From Anaeromyces robustus (Eukaryota > Neocallimastigomycota > Neocallimastigomycetes > Neocallimastigales > Neocallimastigaceae): DNA of 64,000 nucleotides. Both the position numbers and the translations under genes were made by a program. The notes below the pieces were generated by a model. That model worked only from the letters and a program-made list of their open reading frames with translations. It was not told the DNA's origin and did not search any database. The DNA lies in NCBI GenBank assembly GCA_002104895.1, contig MCFG01000013.1:132001-196000 (forward strand), given 5' to 3'. This document shows positions 1 to 11,545 of the stretch, piece after piece. Within the stretch, counting starts at the first letter, position 1; each line of letters opens with the position of its first letter.

Positions 1-124
1 TTTTTTTTTTTTTTTTTCTTTTTTTTCTATTTTTAATATTTTCATAAATAAATAATATTATTTTATTTTTTATTTTTTCTATATATATTTATAATTGTTA
101 TTTCTGTTATACTTATAATAATAG
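1..124 (+). other. 3' end of an intron of the ankyrin gene
   Basis: Poly-T and T/A-rich sequence runs up to a TAG at 122-124, after which the downstream reading frame begins with coding composition (KYEERKN...). No ATG in the right frame explains the open frame before 231, so an intron with an exon further left is the simplest reading. An alternative start is the ATG at 231, which would drop about 35 coding-like residues. Confidence 0.5.
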
Positions 125-441
125 AGGAAAATATGAAGAACGTAAAAATATAAATCATGATCATGATAATAATATTTTTCATGATGATAATATTTCACGT
201 TATGATAATTCAAGTAACTATCCAAATGGTATGAACTCTTTTACAGGAAAAAAATTGAATGATTATAATAATAATAATAGTAATAATAATAATACTGTTT
301 TTCCATTAGATAAAAAATTGCTACCTAATAAATTTGAATATAATGATGAAATTCCTAATCGCATGATATCAAAAGATTATTATAATAAATTTAATCCAAA
401 TTCTAATGAACAAAAAGCATACCAATATAAAAATTTTACTG

Positions 442-502
<61 letters not shown>

Positions 503-1196
503 TAGTAATTATTTTTACCATGTAAATAACTCAAATCATCGTAATGATGAATCTTCATATATGAATGGAAAAGATTATGATAATCGATACAATAATAATT
601 CTAACAATAAAAAATATAGTAATAATAATTCACAAATTAATCCTAATGATACCAATAATGATCAACCCATTATGATACCCAAGATATCAGAATTTAATAA
701 TAATTCTAGAAACATATCTTCATCTTCTTCTTATCAATCTTCATATACTTTGAAGAATGAGTTATCTCGAAATTCTTTATATGATGATTTTTATTCAAAT
801 GCTCGTAAAGATAATAATGATGGTTTTAATAATATGGAAAATAATATTCATAAGAATTCTATTAGCTTTATCAATGGTACTTCATCATCAATGAGAGATG
901 AAAAGCCATTTATTAAAAGAGATGATAATTATACCTTAAGAAATGTAGATAATTTTAATGATTTACGTTTTAAAAAGGAACCTTTAGATTATTGCAGTGA
1001 ACCTTTTAATCTTGATAAAAATAAATTATCATCTTTACTCGATAATAGCTATAATAGAGATAATGATGATCGTTATAATAAATACACTTTACCTGAACCT
1101 TCTAGTCGATCCTTTAAATCAGGAAATAATCAAGATTTACATCTCCCTAGAATTCATGAAAGTATTACAGGTTTTAATAATGGTAATAATAACTCA

Positions 1197-1269
<73 letters not shown>

Positions 1270-4182
1270 TTCATATATTATATTCATATATTATATTCAG
1301 ATTATAACGAAAGGTATGAAAAAAATTCTTTTGGACCATCAATTAATAATGCTAATTCTCATGAACGTGAACGTTTTGATCCTATTCGTAATTATACTTC
1401 TGATGATAACAATAATCATAATAATGATAATAATGACAATAATCGTTCTCCTTTACCATCTTTAATGAATTCATTTAATGATTATAATAGTCAAAATAGT
1501 TTAAGAAATAGAAATAATCTTAGTAATTCAAATGATGATCGTTATCCTCCATCTCTTAATAGTTATAATAATTATAGAAACAACAACAACAACAATAATA
1601 ATAATGTTAATAATAATAGTAATAGTGATGGAGATCGTATTCCTCCTTTTTCTAAAGGTTTTAATGATAACCAGTATTCAAAAGGTATGAGATATTCTGA
1701 TTTTAATGGCTCTAACGATGAATTTCATAGGATTTCATGTCAATATTTGGATGATTCAGAAAGATTAACAAATAATCGTAGTAATATAAATGATTTATTG
1801 AATGATAATGCTATTAACCAAGTTGTACCTAATAATAATTCTAGATTGGATGACTGTCCACGTTATTCTAAAGAAACTAGGAATAATGATAACATTTATC
1901 AATCTAGAAATAGAATTGACTATGACCCAATTAATGATCAATCTTATTATCCAGAAGAAAGAATAAGAAAACGTCAAAATGAATTTATGAATGATGATGA
2001 TAGCTTAAGAAAACGTCCAATGTCAGATATATCATTAAGAGAAGATATGAGAAGAAATTCATTTAGTGATATAGGTCGTTCACATAACGATATTAAAAAT
2101 CGTCCCTTAGAAGGAATAAATAATACAATGAGACCTATGAGAATTAACAGAAATTCAATAGATCCTATAGATTCTATTAATAATTTAGAACTCAATTTAG
2201 AATTTAATAATAACCATTATCCTAATAATATGATGAATAGAACTTATTCAAATAATAAAGATAATAGATTATCTTATCATCGTAATTTAGAGGAAGGTCA
2301 ATCTAGAGAGAATGGTCATAATGATCCACGTTATTATTCTGGTTTATATAATATTCGTGTTGATTCTTTTGATATCAATAAGAGATCTCAAGATAATATG
2401 GATGATTATAATTCTAAAAATCAATATAAATATCCTAAAAAAGAATATGAATATCATTCCAATTCAACTATGTCTCGTTATTATAATTCACCCATTTTTA
2501 ATAAACCATCTATTAAACCTGATATACCAGAACAAAAATCATTGTCTACAGTAACTACCTATCATAAAAAGTTGGAAAATATAAATAATTCCATCGTTCA
2601 TCCACAACAACCTTCTGTAAATGCTATTGATATGTTAGAAGAAGAAAGTAATGGAAGAAATTCATTTTATCCAACAATAAAATATAAGTTTAAAAATTAT
2701 AAGGTAAGCGAAATTGAGAAAGAAAGGCTTTTTGATATTAGTTTTGACTATATTTTAAACAAAAATTCTAATATTAGTGATGATTTGAAAAGTTTCCAAA
2801 GTGTAATGCGCTTTATGACACCAATTATTATTGATCGTTTTTACGATATTAATGATCTTGTTATTAATAAATACTTATTAAATCAATATATCAATTTTGA
2901 TATATTGGAATACTTTTTTACAAATTTAAATAAATACTTTAGTAACAGTATTAATTCTGGTAACCCAATATTCCAATTAGTTTTAGTAGAAAATGAACAA
3001 TATTTAAATTTCCTACCAAATCATTTAATACGTCGCAGTATTCAAAGTGTAATAAAGTTTAGTAAATGTAATATAAAATTAAGTAAAAATGATATCTATA
3101 GATATTATCTTTATCATAGTCAAATTCAATTAATTGTTAAACAATGTGGTATGATACGTGATTTAATGATTAATATATTAAATGCAGCTTATATTAAACA
3201 CGATGTTGATCAAATCAAGAAAATACATAACTATCCAGATATTGTTAATACTTTTAAATTAGTTAAAGCATGTATTAATAATGACACTTCAAAAATTAAT
3301 GCTATTATAAATGAAACAAGTACTGCAATTCACTATAGAACGATACAAGGCTATACGCCACTCCATTTAGCAATTAATAATGATAATCTTGAAGTAACTA
3401 AAGTTTTACTTCGTTGTGAAAAGATTGATGTAAATATTTATGATAAATATGGTTTTTCACCTATCTTTTATGCTATTCTTAAAAGACGTTATGATGTATT
3501 AAAAATGTTACTTAGTCATCCATCAGTGAAAATTAATTTTAAAAATGTAACAGGTCTCTGTCCCTTATTATTCAGTATTGTATTAAATAATACAGAAGCA
3601 TTAAAAATTATTTTACAACATCCTGAAACTGATATTAATGTTACAGACAAACATAGTAATACTGCATTAATTAATCTATTAAGTAATACTAGAAATCTTA
3701 TTGAGGATTATCAAAGAATGATTTATCATTTCTTCGCATTGGAAAGAACTCGAGGATACAATGATATGGGAAATCTTAAAATGAGTAAAGATGGTAAAGA
3801 TGAGGATGATTACATTATAAAGAAATATATTTTAGATAAAATTGAAGGTATTGCAGATGTTCCATTACAACAAAATGAACTCATGAATTTAATTATTAAC
3901 CATCCAAGGATTGATTTATCAAAAAAGAATGACTATTATAATAATGCTTTATTTTATGCTGCTAAAAACTTTAATATTGAAATGGTAAATAAAATATTGA
4001 AAAAGTCAAATAATTTTAATATTAATGAAAGACTTTTTAATGGCAAAACTGTATTTCATAAGACTATTAAAAAGAAGTCAGATAAGGTAATTAAAGGTGT
4101 ACGTAAAACTTCATGTACTGAAGTAATGAATATTAATAATATAATTATTAGGAAAGATAATAATAGTAATGGTCATAGACAA

Positions 4183-4267
<85 letters not shown>

Positions 4268-5151
4268 TTTATACTAATACTATAATTATAATAATTAATA
4301 ATAATAATAAAAATAATGAAATAGTATCTTCTTATTACGGTCATGATAATGAAAATCAATTTAAACATCCAGAAATGAATAATAATCATAATGGTTCTTT
4401 ATTACCTGTATTACCATCACCATCTTCATCTTCAAATACTCCAAATTCTTCAATTAATTCAATGAATACACCTCAATCATCTTCAAATGTAAATTATTCT
4501 AATGGAGTTGGTAACAATAGTGGAAGTAATAATGATAATAAATATATAATGGATGATTATAACAATATTAATTATTCTTATTCCAATCATAATAATGGTC
4601 CTAATCATTCTATGCCGTCATCCTTTTATCATAATCATTATGAACAGGAAAGAAATAAAAATTATTATTCACCTCCTATTATGAATGAATATATTGGTGG
4701 TGAATCAATAACTATTCAAACTCTTTATAATATGATGACTAGTGATTTACACCAAGATTATATTAATCATCATGAAAGAGCAGATAATTGCCATTTTTGT
4801 AAAGCCTATCTTTCTTTTTTAAATAATATTAATGATGAATATGAGCGATTAATTCAACTTTCTACTGAAGATATAATTCGTTATGAAATTATTAAATTAT
4901 TCCTTAATAATCCATCAGTAAATGTTAATATTCAAGATGATAAAGGAATCACACCTATAATGAAAGCTGTCATTTGCCATCGTTTTGATTTATTAGTTTT
5001 AATATTTAGAATGCGTTTACTTAAAATTGATCTGTCAATAAAGAATTATAAAAATGAAACTTCAATTCAAGTATCTAGTTGTCTTGGTTATAATGATTGT
5101 ACTCAATTACAATTAGTTCATAAAATTTATTTACAACATATATACCAATAA
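125..5151 (+). CDS. Asn-rich ankyrin-repeat protein, 5' partial
   Basis: The visible model is 125-1182 joined to 1301-5151, about 1636 residues. The frame is already open with coding composition at the left end, and T-rich DNA ending in TAG at 122-124 looks like an intron acceptor, so earlier exons lie outside the window. The first 800 residues are low complexity (Asn, Asp, Ser, Tyr, Arg) with polyAsn runs. An ordered part starts near 2690; ankyrin repeats follow from about 3340 (GYTPLHLAINNDN, then GFSPIFYAI, GLCPLLFSI, NTALINLL, NALFYAAKNF), and a last one lies after a second polyAsn region (GITPIMKAVICHRFD, near 4950). Ankyrin repeats bind proteins; no catalytic domain is visible and the partner is unknown. 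The frame change between the two parts is best explained by the intron 1183-1300 (phase 1, restoring GAT); a donor at 1171 also keeps frame. Function unassigned. Confidence 0.8.
1198..1268 (+). repeat. (AAT)n tract inside the probable intron 1183-1300
   Basis: A long AAT run reads as polyAsn in the upstream frame and polyIle in the downstream frame. The model needs a frame change across it, which splicing 1183-1300 (GT at 1183, AG at 1299) supplies. A matching tract at about 4185-4266 stays in frame. Confidence 0.75.
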
Positions 5152-5289
5152 TACAATTAGTTTTTATGTTTTATACTTAAATATTTCTTTTTTTTTAATT
5201 TTAATTTTATTTTTTATTTTTTAAAAAATTAATATTTTTTTTAAATTATTTTATTACAATAATTATTATGTATATTTTATCATTTTTAT

Positions 5290-5781
5290 ATTCATATTAT
5301 ATTATATATTTATATAATTTTATTTAAATACCAAAGACTAATAAATAAATTTATAAATAATTTTTAAAATATGAATAATGATTATTAAACATTAAATATA
5401 TTATACTTTTATTATTAAAAAAAGTAATAATAATAGTAATAATAATGTTATAATAATAATAATAATAATAATAATAATTCTATTACAGATAGTTTTTATT
5501 TATTTATAAAGAACTATTATAACTATTATTATATAATTCATATTATATTATATATTTATATAATTTTATTTAAATACCAAAGACTAATAAATAAATTTAT
5601 AAATAATTTTTAAAATATGAATAATGATTATTAAACATTAAATATATTATACTTTTATTATTAAAAAAAGTAATAATAATAGTAATAATAATGTTATAAT
5701 AATAATAATAATAATAATAATAATTCTATTACAGATAGTTTTTATTTATTTATAAAGAACTATTATAACTATTATTATATA
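5290..5781. repeat. Tandem duplication, two 246-bp units
   Basis: Units 5290-5535 and 5536-5781 follow each other directly and look identical base for base, including an internal (AAT)n run of the same length and the landmark CCAAAGACTA at 5331 and 5577. The duplication lies just downstream of the ankyrin gene. It contains no open frame and seems recent. Confidence 0.9.
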
Positions 5782-5843
5782 ATTAAGAGAAAACAATAGA
5801 TATATACATATATGTATATTCTATTATTATTTATTATTTATTC

Positions 5844-5847
5844 AAAA

Positions 5848-5946
<99 letters not shown>

Positions 5947-5959
5947 ACAAACAAACAAG

Positions 5960-6002
<43 letters not shown>

Positions 6003-6021
6003 ATGAATGAATGAATGAATA
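5844..6021. repeat. (AAAT)n microsatellite with variant units
   Basis: About 175 bp of AAAT units, interrupted by AAAC, AAGT and AATG variants near 5945-5962 and 6003-6020. Similar arrays occur at 21715-21812, 38707-38760, 42960-43136, 50660-50790, 59223-59270 and 63500-63612, so this is a genome-wide simple repeat and not a telomere. Confidence 0.9.
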
Positions 6022-6137
6022 AAAAAGTTATGTTTTGATTATTTTTTTATTTCTAACATTAAGTTTTATTTTTAATATATTAATAATAAATAATGCATTT
6101 TGAAAATGTTAAAAATTATAAATATTTATTATTATAA

Positions 6138-6332
6138 TTATTATTAATTCTTATCGTTCTTAATATTAATCATATTATCATTAATATCGTGCCTGTTGTC
6201 TGTAAAAGAAAACATATATTACTTAATAAATTCAAAATCAACTTCTCCAGGAACGTCAATGCTGATAATACAGTAGGACAGCCTAGTAGGGCAAATGACA
6301 ATCCTATTATTGACCCAAGTGGAATAGGATAA
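6138..6332 (+). pseudogene. Isolated coding-like fragment with a possible membrane segment
   Basis: An open frame of 64 codons without ATG runs from a stop at 6135 to TAA at 6330-6332. It has clearly higher GC than its surroundings. The first 25 or so residues are hydrophobic (LLLILIVL, then IIINIVPVVC), followed by a basic KRKH and a hydrophilic tail ending in DPSGIG. This is the pattern of a membrane helix plus a short cytoplasmic tail, so it could be the last exon or relic of a receptor-like protein. No partner exon was found upstream. No family recognised. Confidence 0.3.
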
Positions 6333-7309
6333 ATCAATTTTACTTTAATTCTATGTTTAAAATTAAAGGCTAGTATGGATTTATAGTTTTTATATATTAT
6401 TATACTATTTTATACCCTTCAGTATTATCCATTATTATCTATAATGTTTAACTAGGTTTTTTTTTTTTTTTTTATTAGTATCATTTTTTTTTTTTATTAT
6501 ACGTTTTTTTTATGATTCATGTATATTAATATTTAAATTCAATAAAGATGAAGTACAAATTGGATGCTATAAAAAAAAAAAACAAAAAAACAAAAAAACA
6601 TATTATCATTATTCTAATGCATTTAAAGAATATTAAATTTTATAAATTTTTTTTTTTAGATGATTATTGAATATAATTTATAAAAGGAGGAATAATATAT
6701 TAATATTATTTATTTTAATAAATATAGTTATTATGAATATTAATGGAAATTACATTTAGAGATGAGTGAAATCCGAATAGTACTCAATACTGAAATTATA
6801 ATTATTTCAGAAATTTATTATATTTTTCTTTATATTAAATTTATATTATAGATTTTTAGATAGTATTTTTTTTTTTTTTTTTTTTTTTTTTATTTTAATC
6901 TATTTTATTATATATACTAAATCTAAATGTATTAATAACTATTTATAATAAAAAAAAATAAGATTTAAAAAAAAAAAAAATAAGATTTAAAAAAAATAAG
7001 ATTTAAAAAAAAAAAAAAATTAAGATTTAAAAAAAAAAAAAAAAATAAGATTTTTTAAAATATTAAAATATTAAATGATAAAAGCAACTATTTTTTTTTT
7101 TTTTTAATTATTTATTAATAAAAAGTTAAATATTAGAAAAAAAAGTATAAAGCTATTAATTGTTTAATATTAAATAAAAAATTCTTAATTATCTCATTTA
7201 CGATTCTGGCTTATTGATATGATTTTTTATTTTATTCTTTTTAATAATAATATATATATGATATTAATACAATTTATATTATTGATATTTTTATTATACT
7301 TTATTTCTT

Positions 7310-7445
7310 CTTTATAATATTTTCTTTTATGATAATAACAAATGTTGCAAAAAATAAAATAATAAATTAATTGTAATCTTTATAATATTTTCTTTTATGA
7401 TAATAACAAATGTTGCAAAAAATAAAATAATAAATTAATTGTAAT
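7310..7445. repeat. Tandem duplication, two 68-bp units
   Basis: Units 7310-7377 and 7378-7445 repeat the same sequence (CTTTATAATATTTTC... to ...TTGTAAT) with no differences seen. Non-coding. It lies 37 bp before a strong inverted repeat. Confidence 0.9.
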
Positions 7446-7482
7446 ATGTTAAAAATTAAATTATTTAATATAAATATAATGT

Positions 7483-7541
7483 ACAAAGTGTTTTTAAAAC
7501 ATTGATATTGATATGTTATCAATGTTTTAAAAACATTTTGT
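7483..7541. repeat. Inverted repeat, 25-bp arms, 9-nt loop
   Basis: Arms 7483-7507 and 7517-7541 are complementary at 24 of 25 positions (one G/A difference, which would pair as G-U on one strand). In RNA this would form a long hairpin. No genes adjoin it closely; the nearest is the glycosyltransferase stop about 490 bp away. Confidence 0.85.
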
Positions 7542-8029
7542 GTTGGAATTTAAATTTTTATTAAATTGTATTTTTTGAAGTAAAAAAATATATATATAAA
7601 TATTTAAATTAAAAATACTTTTTGTATGGAAAGCAAAAAAAAAGAAAGAAAAATTAATTATTATTCAAAAAATTATAATTATTTTGTTTTATTTATATTA
7701 TATTATATTTTTTTATATTTTATATTTTATATTTTATATTTTATTTTTATTTTCATATATATTTATTAATCTTAATTTTTATTTAAATCAGTTTTATTTA
7801 ATTATTTATTTTAATTAATTACTTATTTACTTATTTATTTTCTCTATATATTATTAATTGATTGAAAAATAAGGATTAATGTATTTTTGTTAAATATTCA
7901 TGATTAATTTTTTCTAATTTAAGATAATAATTTAAAAGATAAATTTTAATTTAGCTAATTGCTATTAATATTATATATATATAATATTAATATTATTTTT
8001 TTTTATTTTTATTTTATAAATATTTATAA

Positions 8030-8911
8030 TTATTCATTTTCTTTATTTTTATTATATTCTTCTATTCTTTGTCTTGTGTTTTCAATATAAGATTGAGATA
8101 ATTGTCTTACAGATCCTTCTCTCTTTTTATAAAAATAACAATAATCTTCTGTTGTAGTAAAAATCTTTGGACCATATTTATAACAGTCAATTCTAAAGAC
8201 TTTATCTTCTTGGATTTTTTTACCTACTGGGAATATAACATTATGTTTATCCATAAATTCTTTTCTATAAATAGAATCACCAGCATAACCATGGATCCAT
8301 GGTAAAGGAGCTGTAACGGATTTATCTGAAAAGTTAGTACTATCACATAAGTTACCAATAACAACATCATAACCCTTAGAATGGTTATATAGGTTTTCAA
8401 AAAATTTAGGATCAATTATATCATCACTATCAAGATAACCATAAAATTTACCTTTTGCAATTTTCATACCAAAATTTCTTCCATAACTTTGACCTTTATT
8501 TTTTTTTAAATCAATTAACACTACACGTGGGTTAAGATTTACATATTTTTTTATAACTTTTGCTGTATTATCAACAGAACCATCATTAATACAAATGATC
8601 TCAATATCTTTTATAGTTGAATTTAAAGCAGATTCTATACTACGTCCAACAAATTCTTCAGTATTATATGCAGGAACAATAACTGAAAGTTTAATATCAT
8701 TCATAATATCTTTGTAACTACTATTATAAAATATTTTATCTTCATAAAATACTTTATATACATATATACATCCTAATAATGTTATACATAATATAATAAC
8801 TGTTGTCCATAAATAATTTTTATTTTTCTTTTGTTCTTTTTTTATCTTTAAATTTTTATTATCATTATCAGAATCAATTAATAATAAATATTCTTCTTTG
8901 CTTTTCCCCAT
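8030..8911 (-). CDS. Membrane-anchored family 2 glycosyltransferase
   Basis: A 293-residue single-exon protein. Residues 1-32 are charged, 33-53 form one membrane helix (type II anchor), and a GT-A fold of glycosyltransferase family 2 follows. Visible motifs: SVIVPAYN (76-83), CINDGSVDNT (108-117, nucleotide-binding Asp), LDSDD (160-164, the DxD-type metal site) and QEDKVF (234-239, place of the catalytic acid in this family). It should transfer a sugar from a nucleotide sugar, in the Golgi or ER if the anchor acts as in other fungi; donor and acceptor cannot be told. The catalytic part resembles bacterial GT2 enzymes of polysaccharide synthesis, and the lack of introns contrasts with its neighbours, which fits acquisition from bacteria. 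The start is the first ATG, preceded by stop-rich AT sequence. Confidence 0.88.
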   Translation of the reverse strand: MGKSKEEYLLLIDSDNDNKNLKIKKEQKKNKNYLWTTVIILCITLLGCIYVYKVFYEDKIFYNSSYKDIMNDIKLSVIVPAYNTEEFVGRSIESALNSTIKDIEIICINDGSVDNTAKVIKKYVNLNPRVVLIDLKKNKGQSYGRNFGMKIAKGKFYGYLDSDDIIDPKFFENLYNHSKGYDVVIGNLCDSTNFSDKSVTAPLPWIHGYAGDSIYRKEFMDKHNVIFPVGKKIQEDKVFRIDCYKYGPKIFTTTEDYCYFYKKREGSVRQLSQSYIENTRQRIEEYNKNKENE

Positions 8912-10018
8912 TATTTATTGTATATTTAAATTTATAATAATATTAATATTATCAAAATTTTATTTATTATAATTTTTTATATTTTTCTTTTTTATTTATT
9001 TATTATTATTTATTTTTGTTTCTTTTTTATATTTAATTATAATTATTATTTACTTTTTTTAGTTTGTTTAATTATATTTATATTTATAAAAAACTTCTAT
9101 TTTTTTTTTTTTTTTTTTTTTTTTAACTTTTTTTCGTTTTTTTTTTTCGTTTTAATAAAAAGAAAAAAAAAAAAAAATACAAAAAAAAAGATGAAAAAGC
9201 AAATTTATATATGATTTTTTTTCTTTTTTTCTTTTTTTTTTTTTTTTTAATTATAACATAAAGTTTATGGATTTGTGTTAAATTAAAAAAATTTTTTATA
9301 ACTTTATATGTTATTATATTTTATCCAAAATTTTTTTATAAAAAAAAAGGATTTCAGTTGTGTATACTTTTTTTTAATTTATTATATTAATTATTTAATT
9401 ATATATAATATATTATATATTAAAGTATTAATACAAAAGAAGTTCTAATATATAATAAAATAGCATAATATAAATGTATCCAAATTTAATACAAATAGTC
9501 TATTTTTAAGAAAATGCTACAATTAATATACATAGCCACATTATGAATTATTTTTATTATTATTAATAATGAAAAAAAAAAATAAGTAATTATTATATAA
9601 AGTTATAAAAAATACAAAAATGATTTCCTTTGCTCCAAAATAAACTACTTACTACTAAAGATAAACAGAATAATGTCATGCTTCTATAATAGAAAGTAAT
9701 ATTATCTATGTATCTTTAATGTATCTTTAATGAATATTTGTAATAGCAAGTGATATTATCTTTATATCTTTAGTGAATATTTGTCTTAAAAAAAATAAAG
9801 TTTGAAATAAATACAGTTTATATATATTTAAGTGTAAAAATAATTAAAAGTAATTGCCGATACTTAATTTTTATATTTATTTTTATAATAAAATAAATAT
9901 TTTATTATAAAAATAAATATAAAATTTAAGCTTTATAATAAATCATATGAAATGATAGAATATTCTATTAATATAAAAAATAATAATTATAATTATTTAA
10001 AAATATAAAACAAAAAAG

Positions 10019-10167
10019 TTTTTAATAAAGAATGTGGCTTATTGTATATAGTAATACAATTTTTACAGATAATTCTAAGAAATTATATTAGAAATATTAT
10101 TATTGTTTTTAGTTTTTATTTAATTTATATTTAATTTAATAAATTTCAAATTACTATATTATTATGG
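10019..10167. repeat. Diverged direct repeat flanking the candidate element (left copy)
   Basis: This stretch of about 149 bp is similar to 11368-11511 (about 144 bp) in the same orientation. Shared blocks include TTTTTAATAAA, ATGTGGC, TTTACAGATAATTCTAAGAA versus CTACAGATAATTCTAAGAA, ATTGTTTTTAGTTTT, and ATTTCAAATTACT. The two copies bracket the element at 10168-11337, so they could belong to an older, larger repeat family or mark a duplicated insertion site. Confidence 0.65.
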
Positions 10168-11337
10168 GAGAGTTGCATTTCGCAATGTTGCATTTCGCAA
10201 TGGGGCGCATGACAAAGATTTGTAGGTTGCATTTCGCAATGTTGCAATTCGCAATGTTGCATTTCGCAATGGGGCGCATAATTGTATAAATAATTAAATA
10301 AATAAAAATATAATATAAAGAATTATTTATTTAATAATATTTTTTTAGTTAATAATATTTTTTTATTTAATGATAATAATATTTAATATTTTTTTTAATA
10401 TTGAATATTTTTTTAGTAATTTAATAATATTTTATTTATTTTTTTTATTTAATGATATTGAATATTTTTTTAGTATTTTAATAATATTTTGTTTATTTTT
10501 TTTATTTAATGATATTGAATATTTTTTATTTTAATAATATTTTATTTATTTTTTTTATTTAATGATATTGAATATTTCTTCAATATTTTTTTTTATTTAA
10601 TGATATTGAATATTTCTTCAATATTTTTTTTATTTAATAATTTAATAATATTGAATATTTTTTGAATATTTTTTTTTATTTAATAATTTAATAATATTGA
10701 ATATTTTTTGAATATTTTTTTTATAATTATATTTTTTATTTAATATTTTAATAATATTGAATTTTTTTTTTTAATATTTCAAATCAAAAAAATTTTATAA
10801 AAATATTTAATTTTATAATGAATTTTTATTTTTATATTTTTTTTTTCGTAAATAAGTAATTAATAAAAAAATATTTATTTATTTGTTTCTTTTCTTTATT
10901 CTAAAATTTATATTATTTTTTTTATTTATTATTTGTTATCGTCTTTTTAATAAAAATACATATATAATACTGTTATATTATTTATTATCTTTTATTTTAT
11001 TTATTATTATTCATTTATCAAAAAAATAATATAAATATATTTAATTTTATAATAATTTTTTTTTTTTTTTAATTTTTTTACTTTATTTTTTTTTTTTTGT
11101 AAGTAATTAATAAGAAAAGAAATATTTATTTATTTGTTTATTTTCTATTCATTTATTTATATATATATTTTTTATTTATTTATTTAATTTTTTTAAATTC
11201 TATTTTATTTTATTTCATAACGTGGCTTTCATAATTTGTGTTAAAAAATTTTTCATTTCTTTATTTGTTTTTTATGCGCCTCATTGCAAAAATTTAATAT
11301 GCGCCCCATATCATATTGCGAAATGCAACACATTCTC
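10168..11337. mobile_element. Candidate non-autonomous DNA transposon with inverted ends
   Basis: The left end carries GAGAG then TTGCATTTCGCAAT and GGGGCGCAT. The right end carries the same motifs inverted: ATGCGCC (11274-11280), ATGCGCCCC (11299-11307), ATTGCGAAATGCAA (11315-11328) and TTCTC. Both ends are bordered by TATTATTATG (10158-10167 and 11338-11347), a possible 10-bp target-site duplication; 9-11 bp duplications are known for Mutator-like elements, but the site is AT-rich and may match by chance. The interior of about 1.17 kb has no open frame, so it would depend on a transposase elsewhere. The order of motifs differs slightly between the ends. Confidence 0.5.
10173..10279 (+). repeat. 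Iteron-like array of TTGCATTTCGCAATG units
   Basis: Units start at 10173, 10188, 10227, 10242 (variant TTGCAATTCGCAATG) and 10257, each 15 bp. The second and fifth are each followed by GGGCGCAT, giving two blocks (2 units plus cap, spacer GACAAAGATTTGTAGG, 3 units plus cap). Each unit is itself a short inverted repeat (TTGC...GCAA). One inverted copy lies at 11315-11328. The GC content is far above the surroundings, which suggests a conserved binding site, for example for a transposase. Confidence 0.8.
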
Positions 11338-11367
11338 TATTATTATGTATTTTTTTTATTAATATAA

Positions 11368-11510
11368 TTTTTAATAAAATATGTGGCGTATTGTAATAGA
11401 AATACATTTCTACAGATAATTCTAAGAACAAATGTTAATATTGTTTTTAGTTTTATTTAAAATATATATATTTTAATATAATTTATAAATTTCAAATTAC
11501 TTTATATTAT

Positions 11511-11511
<1 letters not shown>
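11368..11511. repeat. Diverged direct repeat flanking the candidate element (right copy)
   Basis: Partner of 10019-10167. It differs by scattered substitutions and small indels, so it is clearly older than the 246-bp and 68-bp duplications in this window. It is followed by a long poly-T run. Confidence 0.65.

Positions 11512-11545
<34 letters not shown>

Noticed and set aside
4111-4389. Minus-strand polyIle frame
   Set aside because: Antisense of the AAT tract in the ankyrin gene.
5844-6021. AAAT array as telomere or centromere sequence
   Set aside because: The same array occurs at many scattered places and lacks the G-rich strand of a telomere.
10173-10279. CRISPR-like array
   Set aside because: Units are contiguous 15-mers without regular spacers, in a eukaryotic genome and without cas genes.
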